Of a stretch of 64,000 bases of DNA, positions 49,001-61,100 are shown one piece after another. The notes under the pieces were generated by a model that made no database searches, had not been told where the DNA came from, and worked only from the letters and a program-made list of their open reading frames with translations. Both the position numbers and the translations under genes were made by a program. Source of the DNA: Membranipora membranacea (Eukaryota > Bryozoa > Gymnolaemata > Cheilostomatida > Membraniporidae); the NCBI GenBank assembly GCA_914767715.1, contig OU612065.1, positions 15,190,001-15,254,000 on the forward strand. The letters are read 5' to 3'. The first letter of the stretch is position 1, and every line of letters begins with the position of its first letter.

Positions 49001-52000
49001 TGTTGTATTGAGTCTCACCGAGCACATTAGTGTAGGTCAGTGGCTGCGAGATCACCTTTCGATCTTCTTGCCACTCTCTGCCAGCACCATCTCTGTATCT
49101 CAATGCCTTACCGTGCCAGACACCTAGATAGTAGTCCGCTATCATGTGATGAATGCTCCTAACAAACTCCGGATCGCTTAGATATCTCTTCTCTGTGTAG
49201 TTTCTTATCACATTATGTACCCAAAAATGTACATCAAAGTCATCTGCTGCTTTGAGCTGCAGGAATGGTTCGATGTCGTTTCTTACTCTTGCCCAAACAC
49301 TAGGTGGACATCTTCTAATCACCATATCCAAAATCGATCTGCTGTTAATCTCTGTGAGAACCTTCTCATCCAGTGACAGCATATCTTCCATCTCCATGTC
49401 TGACAATCCTGTCTTTGATGCAGTGATGTACGCTACAGAGTGTTTCACCGTAGTACGGCCATGCTTTTCTTCAAGCTTATCAAAAAGTGTCTCGAGGAAT
49501 GTTTCACAGTTCGTACCCAGGCATTTCTCATCAATGCTGTCGAATGATCTCCATTGTTTTACTTCGTGGAAGGCCATTTTCAGATACAAGGGAAGGGAGC
49601 ATCTCTGGAAGGCAGCTCTCAGTAGGTCAGCTTGGTCGTTTGTCATGCTCATATTTTCTTTCTGAAGCCAATGAAGTAGCAGTGACATGGCTTTGTCACC
49701 ACCTAGCGGGTGCATCTCCATGAAATTATCATGGTTTTCTTTGATGATCTCTGTTTTAATTCGAGTGAACATGCCATGGGTGTGAGGAAGACAGGATACG
49801 ATTATTTTGACGTTGGATGGAAGTGTCAGTGGAAGCCAGTGAAGTTGGTGCGCATTGAATTCTGGAAGAAGGCTATTCAGGGAATCTAAAATTAGCACCA
49901 AGTTCAGGTTGGAGGGTATGGCATGGAGTAAAGTGTTGAAGAATTTGAGTACCTCTCCAAATTCAGTGGGTATTGTCGCTTCTCTGTGGAGGGCTCTGAG
50001 GATCTGTTGACATAGGTTGTATATCAAGTCCCTCAAATCAGAACTCTCTTGTGTGATTCCAATAAACCTGGCTATGGTGATTGTTGATGCCGGTAGGAAT
50101 TGATCAATCTGTGAAACAAAGATATAAATCATTGGACGGTACAATGGACATGCTACACAATGGACGAATAGCTCTTGGGAGCACTGCGGTAAGTTTGGGA
50201 GTTATGTGTTATTGCAACAAAGAAGGGATAACTCCCTTTAAGAGATGTGAATAATGCTTATGTAAATAATCCATTGAATTTTCTATTATAATGACTTCAT
50301 TTATAAACCCTGCTCAAGAGATCAATATGTGACACTTACCTCTAGAAGAAGTTTGGACAGTAGACAGGTTTTTCCACTTCCACTCTCTCCATAAATGGTG
50401 AAGAACTCACAATTGTGAGGATTCATCAGGTAATCCACTAGCGTAGCTATCTCATTATCACGACCTATCAGAAATAATACCATGCACCTGTTAAAAATAG
50501 CTCATGAGGAAAAAGGCAGCAGAAATCCTCGGGTTTAATGCTCACAATAATCCAATACCTACAAGTACTCATATTCATAATATATACAATTTTAGGTGGG
50601 AGTAGGAGGTAGCTCAGTTGGTTAGAGCGCCAGGCCTTTAACGCGCAAGCGTTGGAGGTCATGGGTTCGAATCCCGCTGCGGTCTACTGACTACTGGGCT
50701 CATATGACGCCCCAGGTGTGCTCCGACCTGCCTGCAAACTGAGAAAAACTTGGCGCCGAATACGGCGGCCGCGCCCTTAAGGCACTGATCTTTCTCAGTC
50801 CTCGGACGGAGACAACACTTGCGATTTTAACCCACATTTAACCCGAATACGCAAAATAGTCTCCCCTTTGTGTTATATCAATTATGTGATGTATTAACAT
50901 ACCATGACAATCTGAGCCTCTATCTACAGCTTTCCTCCAGTGGCTGATTACTTCATTGTGTAGTCGGCTTCTGTTGACACGTCTAGACATGATAACTGCT
51001 GCAGCATCACTGATCAGATCTCTCAACTTCGTCCGCATATCCTCGCAGAATTCAGAAATGTAGCCTCTGTGAAATATGGGGTGGACTCCGCTATCAAATC
51101 TCCAAAGTATCGAGTACTGAGATATGTATTTTGCTTTCAGGTTTGATTGTACGATATCAGTCTGTAAAATATATGATAACTAGGTACATTTTTTCTGCTG
51201 CAATGAAATAGTGCCTACACATGAGGAAATGTGATTATACACACAGAAATATATCTCCTCCATAACAAATATTCACGCAAGCAAGATACACCTGTGTATA
51301 GGCAATTTAGATATAGATTGATTCAGCTTCAGATTGCCTGCAATATGCTGACTTGTCAGGCATACATATGATGTGAATTCATTCCATCTGTTCAAACTTC
51401 GTACCTTCATGCTGTCGAGAAGTTGTTTACTTTCTGTGCAGAGTTGTTGTTTCTCTTCGATGTCATTCCACTCAGTTTCTGCAAATCCTGCAGCGGCTTT
51501 CTCTCCGGCATAGTTTGAGAGATCTGTGATAGCTCTCTCAAACACTAGAGAGCTGCCGTCCCTACCGCTCATCAGACCATGTTTCACCTCGTTCTCAAGA
51601 ACTAGAAAGTAAGACATTGAACATTGAAACAAAATATCCGGGGTGCATTTTGTGGTGTCGCTGGCAGTTATTCTGTAGGGGGACTTTAAAAGTAGAAAAA
51701 CTGCATGTAGACTGCAGACTTGCGCTGATGAAGTATATAATAGTGTTCTCACCTGAAGCAAAGTATGTTCTGAGGGTCTCAGGTTGTAAGGTTCCTTCTT
51801 TACAGCACAGTTCTACTCCGAACATGAGGACTTGCTGTAGTAATGGCTTTTCCTCCAGCCATTTCTGTCCCTCATCAGACTATAAGATCAGAACAAAATC
51901 ATAACAGCCAACCTTGGAAGTCAATGTGAGGATTCATGAGAAATTACCCATAAAATAAAGGCGTCTACAGTTTGAAAATGTCATTGTGAAATGATACGCT

Positions 52001-53990
52001 GTTGGTAGCTGATCATTGACTGCTGACGATGTTTCAATGGCTCTCTACAGGTCGGGTTAGAACTTGTAGTAAATGTGAGTCAGTTTTAGTAATTCACCTT
52101 TGAGCAGTATAACAGCACCCTGATGTTCGTAATACAAACTTACCAGAGCAGGCCTGAGCACATGTACCATTGGTATACTGTTTTCATCCTTGATATACCA
52201 CTTATTGAGCAGGTTGACATTTCTGGCTTTTCTACCATTGTTATTGACTAAAGCAGTTTGTATCAGATCATATATCTCAGATAGAATAAGCTGTGGTACA
52301 GTTTTATTGCCATACTTCTGTCCTATCAGTGCCTACAATGATATATACATGGTAAAGTTTGTTGGTTTAGGTTGTCATGTTTCTTATCTCCAAACTGAGA
52401 CTGTTTCTGCACATATTGGGAACACCAAAAGACAGGTCTGAATCTTTGGTGAATCCATGGATTCCATAGTGACACATAAGAATAACATAAGAATACAAAT
52501 TTTTTCCAAGGATTGAAAAGAAGCTTACCACAAAGTTGGGCCCTGCTGAAAGTTTCTGAGCTCTCAGTAGCTCTTTCAGTCTGAATTCTCGAGCAGCAAA
52601 ATCATCAGTGTCTTTATTATCAGTGCCGAACATCAAATCCATAAACTGCAAGTAAAAATAGAAAGAAATAGAAAGAAATAGAAATGGTTGTTTAAAACAT
52701 TTGAACGAATTAAAATTGTCCAATCAGATAAAAACCATGACACAAATGTTACTGAACTTTGGTAGTGGAGTGGCCAGCGAGCAGGCAGCAAGCGGGCAGA
52801 GAGTGGATATGGCTTTATAGTATCAATTTTATACCGGACTATTTGGTGGTCAATCACTTACATGGAGTTCAAGGCCATATTTTGATTTAGTCTCTTCTCG
52901 TAGTTGAGGAATTAGTCGGGATATTATAGCATCTCTCTCTTCATGGAAATCTACAACAGCAAATAATTTAGGGTCAAATCACAGAGCCAACTATACAGCA
53001 GTTATTATTGTCAATAATGGCAATCAAATATGTAAGGCGAAAAAATGGGCTGCCAGTAACACTGCTATTATCATACATACATACACTAAGATAAATAATT
53101 GATCAGCAAACATAGCAGTGTTGTAATGGGATCAGAAACACACTAACATTGGAATACCAAAACATGTTTTGCCATTAGCCCTGAGTACACAGTGAAAGTT
53201 TGCATAATCTTTTAACAAGAAATGATGACAATTAAATTAATATCCTGAATCTTTGATAACGTTGTAAGTATATGTAGGTAATAGTTTGGAGTTGCTATGA
53301 AACAAGATCTGATTTGGGCTGTACCCAAAACTGTACACATTGAAAGCTTAATAACACATTTGTAATATCAGTTATACGGTAATACTAGGATAAGTAATCA
53401 ATCTTGTAAGGAATTTAAAATCTTGAATTGTTACAACCAAATACCTCACAAATCTTACTATGCCCCAGGTGGCTATGTATTTATGCTGTATTTTATTACC
53501 AGGACAGGTTGTACATTTTTTATCAATATCCTCTTACCATACCAATATATATTAGTAGCCTACATATTCACTATCTATACTATTTTTACTATCCAATGGT
53601 CCCCAAAAGTGTGCGGAAACCTGATATACAACTGGATTCCCGAAGATGCTTCAATTGGAAGTTAATATTACTATGCGGCATGTCAAACCTATATGTGCCA
53701 GAGTAAACTGGATCAACGCTCATCATAATAAAAGTATTACGTTTTGCCGTAAATCTAAGGGTCTAAGTGGGTTGAAGCCAGAGGGCAGAGGATTCCTCTA
53801 GGTTGAACGATTCTGATAACATTGCACGCCACTCACACTTGCGAAGAGTCACATGTTGATGTTGAATGAGAGATTACCTACCTGACTCGTTACAACTCAG
53901 GAAGATCTTGATTTGGTTAGATTGATCTACCGGAATATCATCTAGAGAATTAATCCTTCCACAGTATAAGCGATATTCTGATCCGTCCAT
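46089..53990 (-). CDS. NACHT-WD40 STAND protein (NWD1/2 type) with CaaX end
   Basis: Ten exons on the minus strand: 53990-53882, 52950-52862, 52645-52529, 52332-52144, 51879-51753, 51601-51405, 51161-50903, 50464-50340 and 50108-46089. These nine coding exons join in frame to 1743 residues; any tenth would be an untranslated leader that I have not located. The N-terminus (IKIFLSCNES then DFHEERDAI) is the DUF4062-like start shared with NWD1/NWD2. Walker A GESGSGKT is at about 388-395 and Walker B LVLILDSL near 475, in a NACHT ATPase. A helical region follows to about 900, then many degenerate WD40 repeats encoded in one 4-kb exon. The last four residues are CSIM after a basic Lys-Thr context, a farnesylation-type CaaX box. 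STAND proteins are ATP-switched oligomerising sensors; the WD repeats usually sense the ligand. The ligand is unknown. Intron 50903-50464 carries a tRNA-derived SINE. Confidence 0.88.
50601..50815 (+). mobile_element. tRNA-derived SINE in NACHT-WD intron
   Basis: The head has a good A box (TAGCTCAGTTGG, 50610-50621) and an exact B box (GGTTCGAATCC, 50664-50674), as in tRNA genes. The acceptor-stem halves do not pair and there is no terminator after the head. About 140 bases of GC-rich non-tRNA body follow, including a CTGAGAAA...TTTCTCAG inverted pair. This is the SINE plan, not a working tRNA gene. It lies antisense to the host gene. Confidence 0.75.
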
Positions 53991-55198
53991 ATTTAAAGCT
54001 GCCTTCTCTTTCTATCTTGATAGTCAGCAGCTTAGTGTGTTCACCCATACAGTAAGCAAACACTACTGCTTTAGTTCATTATAAGGCATTGTTTAATATC
54101 AAGTTCAGTTGATACAGACTTATAATGTAAAGACATGCATGCCTTAGATAGCATAATGCTGCTTGGCAACCATTAACGATAATAGGTCCCACAATGCATT
54201 ATTTAATTGCTCGTACACCGGCACTTGCTCCATCTCAACCTATTCTGAACACAGCTGAGAACATTTAATCAAGCCATAAAAACATTTAAGTGCCCTTTCA
54301 ATGACATTGAAAACACCATTTCAATAATTTCACTGAAATGGCAAAGTCCTTAGCCGCATCAATCTCTGAGAAAATCAAGATCAGATTTTACAGGCAATAA
54401 AATAACAAAGTTATGTTTATTCAAACATATTCAAACAAACTTGAACATAAATAGATCTGAGAGTTTTTGAGCTCTTAGGAGGTCTCTTACATTAGACAGA
54501 TTTTGGCATGTGAAGAATACCAGTGTTAAAATTCAACAATAAATCAATAAATTGAAATAACATTCCGCACAATCACAGTCTTGCCTTTGTTCTGGGACGG
54601 AATGCATAGACATATATATAATAAGGCTAAATTAATTAGTCAATATAAAACAAAAGAGTAAATCAGCGGGGACTCATTGACCCAAACTGTACATCCGCAC
54701 CAGTCTGATAAAGTCGTAAGTGATATAACCAACAACATATAAATACTTTATATGTTAATGGATATAACTAAGTGCATGTATCGCCTGTCAATACTGTCTG
54801 CGGAGGAAATCATGAGATAAGAGTGTGTAAATATCTTATCCTTAGTGGACGGATGAAGCTTGATAAAGCTGTTCTAGACGGCCTCTCAGAATATTGATAT
54901 TCTTAAATAAATACTGAGGCCGACAATCTATAAGACTGCAATAGTCAATATAGTTCAGGAATTGAAAGTAGAATATCATGAAAAAGGTTCCGGCAGCAAA
55001 AGGAATTAGGTAGTGTGTAATAACCAGTTGATCATTAAAAAGTCCACTTATTTTCAATAGCTTAGAAAAAACAAGGACAGCCCTTAATGTGTCAATCAAG
55101 TTAATTTGTATGATCATAATTAGACAAACTGAATGAATCCAAATTCATGCCGATAAATTAGCAGTCACACTGTCTGGTAGTTAGCTTGTTGTGTTGAA
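53991..55198. other. Spacer between CFAP46 and the NACHT-WD gene
   Basis: About 1.2 kb that must hold the CFAP46 3' UTR and the NACHT-WD promoter, both for the minus strand. I see no further exon, RNA gene or repeat, and no clear TATA box. Confidence 0.45.
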
Positions 55199-58100
55199 TC
55201 ACTGCTGATTGATCATTAGGTTAGGTAGTCCATAGGTTACCATGTTATACCGCTGCCTCTTCTTAGTCTTCTCCTCTTCCTCCACTGGTTCCACCAGCTC
55301 TTCTGGTGGAGGTACCTCTGGTTCATCAGCTGTCTCACCATCTTCTGTAAAGGGTCATAGTTCAGATTGATTTTCTGAGATAACATTTTAGAATTCATTG
55401 TTAGCTTTAGTTGGTAAACTGCTTGAATATGAGGACACAGAAAACTATTGATTGCAGCAGAAAAGATAGAAATATAGTTCTTCTGATTTCAAATGATAGA
55501 AAATATAGGAATTATTGAATAAACTAACTATGATTATAAACACATGTTATAAGTACTTATATCTCTAAGGAAAAATTCATGCGACCACTAAATTTACTAA
55601 CATTCATTAGCCACTAAGCTCACCCTACTTCTAAGCCACCACCCTGAAAGCGTCTGTTTAATTTGGGTGAAATAAATCTGATATCATAATCTGATTCTTA
55701 TAACCAATCAGCAGAAGGAAAAAGGAGAGAAACTTCGGTTGGTTCTGGCATTGGTGTGAGAAATCTATGCATTACCAATATCAGAAAACACAACCATTTC
55801 TCACTTACGGTAAACCATATTTACACTACCGAGACTGAGATTTAAAATGATAAATGATATGATGATGATTTTTAACTTAACAATGCTAGCGATTGGTAAA
55901 CAGCTACAGAAAGGAAAACTCATAACATATTGAAAGCAGACTAGCTCTAGAAAGTACCAGGAAACAGGAATCATGTAGGAAAATAAAGCTAACAGGCAAA
56001 GAATGCCCTGAAATAAATAGTGCAACTTTTAGGGAAATACAAACCTTTCTTCTTTCGCTTTGACTTGGCAGATTTTCTACCATTGGCTGGTAATACAAAA
56101 TGCATGTATATGTTATAAGATTGTCTCGGGTGATGACGTGAGTGCAATGAAAGAGGGATTTCAAACTCAATAAAAACTTTGTTAGGATTGATAGGGGCCA
56201 TTAACACTCTGTTGTTCCAGATAGAAACCAAGTAGGAGGTATTAACATGCTAAGACCGCACAGAATCTTCCCTACCTGCAGCCTTTTCAGGGTTTGCCTT
56301 CTGATCCTTCTCCCTCTGTTCTCTTTCTAACTCTTCTCTCTCGGCATCCTCAATGGCTTTTCTTTGATCCGGGTTAGTCAGCAGCCTACCTGAGAAGCCA
56401 GTAGTTCTTCCTTTCTCCAGGAGATCTACAATCAAACCAAAGTACGAAGTTTGTGCGTTAAATTTCTCGATAATGATTTTTAGGATAAATCTGGGCGTAT
56501 TTACGGGTTGTCAATTTAAGATTCCATTGATAGTCATTATCAGTTCATGTGGTATATATCCTTCATTTTTCCAGCACAGTGCACACAAATAATCATTTTA
56601 TCAAAAAAAATCGTTATTAATGATCGTATAAATCTGCCAATAAAGAATGAGGAGACATCTCATCTGTACAAAATAACTTACCGAGGAATGTATTCTGTAC
56701 ATTGGAGGAGTTATCTGGTAAAGTACAGTGCCACTGATTGGCTACCACACACTTCACTCCAGCCAATGAGAGCATCAGAGAAGTACACAATGGGGTCTCT
56801 AAGCTCAGTTGTGATGGCCTGTGAGAGAAGATGTATTTTAATTTGTTCCGTAACATGAAAGTTAACCACAAAACTGAACACGGAACAGCAGCCCTCACAT
56901 TGGTTTGTGCAAAGTATATTCAGCCAAATCTATGTTGAACCTGAATTTTTTTAGGATATTAAATTACCTTCAATGGAACAGCTGGCCTTAGGTAATGCAA
57001 TTGTTTCAACAAATAGGTTTTTCGAAAATACAAACTAGCCATGATGGCAGTAGAAACTTACTGCTTAAGGACGTTATTGATTGAGCGACGAGAGAAACTT
57101 TTGCTTGTTTGACAGAGATCATATAACATGACTATGTTGCACTCAGGAATGTCGAGAGAGACGAGCTTGTCAGGTGATATGTATGATAGCAGATGCTCGA
57201 ATCCGTAGAAGAAAAATGAGCTACTGTCAGTCAGGTAGTTCTCCCATTCTGATACACTGCAAGATAAAAATTATCAGATTGTAGGAAATGAAGTTTTCAG
57301 GTTATTACAACTACAACTTATGGCTTGAAAACGGCAGTAGATTGAAGGAGCAGTACATAATGTAAAGGTAGATGTAGGGTGATCGTATAAATCTATCAGT
57401 TTTATCGTTGTCTTGTTATGCCGCTGAGATTAAATTTTTGATTATTGGTCCCAAAGTAAAAATTTATTTCTCTGTCCTCACCTTGGTTCATGCTCGAGAT
57501 GAGTAACACCGATCCATCTAGTGGTGAACTGCTGATTGTACTTTTCATATAGATTGTTGAATATCTTCAGTGGACTATCGTCATCTGAAAGAAAAATATT
57601 GAAACCTTGAGTTCGAATTCATAAATTGGCTAAAATAAGTGAGTACCGTAATCAAAAAATACTCTGTTAGCATGTTGATGATTAGGTCCTTACGAAAAAT
57701 GAGAATTTAGGGGTTATCCACACATTTGACATGAACACCAGACGCCAGAATTCATTAGGGATTTAAATGATAATTTATTTGAGGCATCGAATATGACTGT
57801 ATGTGAACTGTTATCATTTCATCATCAAGACATTACAGTCATGTCATGGAAACAATGTGCTACTCAGAACAGATAATATTGCTTACCATCCTCTACGAGA
57901 TCACCATGTGGATCCACCATAAACTTTACATTGTTAGTATCCACAGCCTGACAGTTGCCTGGTATCGGCCTGTCCAGAGGGATATACTTGGCTTGTTTCT
58001 TATTAGCATCTCTAGCACCAGGTATTCTCGATGGAATGGCATTCTTAGCCTGTTGTTTAGCCTTTATCTCTTCCGCTAAAATAAAATAATATCAGTGATG

Positions 58101-61100
58101 TACGTGTGCATCTCTTTTTGTTTATACAGTCCATTATGACCGGGGGGGGGGGGGGACAAAAGGTCTTGAGTCATTCTTCATTATGGGATTTCATGATGAA
58201 TATATGCAAAAACTTTAATCTGGTTCAAATCTGTATCATCATATACTATAGACAGGGAAAGGTAAGCAAAGACAACTCACAGGTCAATTGCTCCTCATGA
58301 TATCTGTGATATATCATCTGTAGTGATAAATCTCGACTCATTGACGCAATGTTCTGAGATTCAAATAGAGTCAGCGCTTCGAGAGGCAGCTCCAGTAGGA
58401 GTGTGTCAGCCAGAAGGACAACTGTATCCACAACCTCTATAGGTGCATCCTTATTCTTCTTATTCTCTGCATTACTGGATGCTGTAGGAGGCCTACATTA
58501 ACAGATGATAACATAAAACTGTAAAGCTTCTGGAAAATTAGTTACTGTATCAGCGACTCACACCAATTTTGTATCAACTGATGGATCCTTTCTTCAGCAA
58601 TATTGAGACCAGACCTCTTTTGATTCTTATCATGGTTATCCTATGACTTCGCATGAATGTTTATATCTATTTTTGGTATGGTTGGATGGTTTAAGATTGC
58701 GAAAATTATAATATTGCGGCTTGTATTGAGCATTAGCGTACAAAGTGTGAGAAACAGCAGAACATTTACCTCGACCTTGACCTGGACCCATACTTTGATC
58801 TTTATTTAACAAAAATCATGAATTTTAGCGATTTAAAAATCTACAGAATATCACAGGAATAACAGAGCTTCATGCAAGACAGCCACCGTGCAGAACATAG
58901 AAATAAAGCTAGATAAGTCAAATCTTATTCCGAAGGCAGTCATGATATGAGGGCAAATGAAGACAGAACACATAATACTTTAATGGAAAGGAGCTGAACA
59001 TATCTCAGGTCCAGTTGGGCCTCATTTGGTTTTCACCGAGAGGCGATCTGAATATCCGGGACAGTCATCCGAGCACAAAGTAGTGAAATAAAAGTAAGCA
59101 AAAGTGAGTAGACGTGAAGAAATTTAGAGCATAATTTTATGGTTGTAATACAAACTTTGCTTTACTAGTTTTCTTTCTAGATGATCTTGGTGCATTCAGA
59201 GCTACCATTTCAGTCAACCTTGAAAAATGTTGAGTGAAATGTTTCAGAGTGATTATCATCAAAGACTAAAATAGTATTACGAGTTATCTGCCCCACAAGA
59301 AAAGGAGCATAACTACTCTGTACTTGAAGGATAACGTTATAAGATCTTGACCATGTTTGAACAGGATTGTGTTCAAATTGTAGTAATCGGACAAAACAGT
59401 ACGTTAACATGTAATACAGCTTATAAAGCAAACTTGTTAATCGCAATATGAAAAGTGGACAAACGAGCAACATGGAAACAGAAAAAACTTGTTAATCAAG
59501 CAGAGAGTAGTTGTTAACCTTTTGCTAGCTTTCTTGTGAACTCTGAAATAGCATCATTACAAGATGAATTGAGTGTAATTAGCAACGGAATGCAAAATGA
59601 GGCTCCAAATTGGTTGTGATGAAGTATCAAAAGCAGCATATTTTTCAACCAAAACCGATTTAGCTATGAAATTTACATCTACAGACGGTGACAGTACCTC
59701 CACCAGTTATATGCTATTCTTATGTTTTTGGTAGATAATCAGCGATGATCTTAATTTAACCAGGTGTGCTGAGAGCAAGGCCTCAGACTCTCATATACAA
59801 ATAAAGTTGACTTTGAGAAGTTTAAACAGAACAATGCACCTACGAACCCAAACACTTCTGTCATGTACTTTGAATAAATTACAAACATCGACTGGTGCTT
59901 ACCTGATGTCAATGTCCAGTAGTCCAGCCAATGGTTTTACGTAAGCCTCCAAACTTTCTAATATTTTATCAAACTGCCCCTGCAGTTCCTCTTCATCTTC
60001 CTCTTCATTCAAATCATCAAGCTGTAAAAGAAAACAAATGCAATAACTCGTAACAAATATTAAATTATATTATCACAATTTAAATAATTTATTCTATGAA
60101 AAAAGACTACATATAAGATCAACAATGACCAACATGAAACTTTTGTCTTGCAACGAGAGATGCAAAAACATACAAGAATATAGATCAATGTAGAGAGATT
60201 ACACAACACTGTGTGCATGCCTTATAAATAAAACTGCTATTAGGCAGTCAGACAGGTCCTGAAAGTGCTGGTAGCAATGGGGCATAAAGCGCTATGGAAA
60301 AAGCAGGGCAGAAATAACAGCTGTATGTTTCTTCTCCTGTAGATTTGATCAGCTTTGACGCAGACAGTTGATGTATAAACAGATACCTCCATGTAACATT
60401 TAAGATGTATGCATTACACGACACACTGAGGGTAGAAAAAGCTTGAAATTTGAGAGGTTTGAAATTACGGGACATAATGATCGCCTCACCTTTACATAAC
60501 GAGTCATCCATTGCTATTATGACAACAAATTAGTTAGTATTGAAACAGTTAATGCGATACAAAATATTCTGTATTAGCATGCATGGCAGTATGGTTAGTA
60601 ACAATAAGCCCTAAAACTTGTATCACCCTCCCTTACAATAACAATCATGCTTGCATGCGATGAGAATTATCTCTTCACTGATATTAGTGAGACAACTCCG
60701 AAAATCTGACATAATCAATGTATTATTTGTTGTACCGTTTTCATCCCCTTAGTCATCTGCTATAATTGTTATAGATATTGTCATATTCACCACATTGATA
60801 CATAATAAGAGCTGCATATAAAACAATTTAGTCATGTTTAATCCTATCCATAAACAGATAAATACTTAATACTTAATACAGATAAATACTTAAGAGTTAC
60901 CGTTCTTGAAGGAAAACAATTTTCGCTGGTAAAGTGGGTCAGTCCTGATGCTAATCCGCCTATATTCTTACCGGTACGGCTTCCTCTCCTATACTCTCTA
61001 ACATTCTCTCCTGCTGTTTGACTATAGTTCTCTGATATTCCTGTTTGAGGAGAGTGGTCATAACTTCAAACTTATAATCCTTCATAGAGTCAATCATTTC

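Noticed and set aside
50601-50682. Possible functional tRNA gene
   Set aside because: A and B boxes are good, but the two acceptor-stem halves do not pair, no T run follows, and a long SINE-like body continues.
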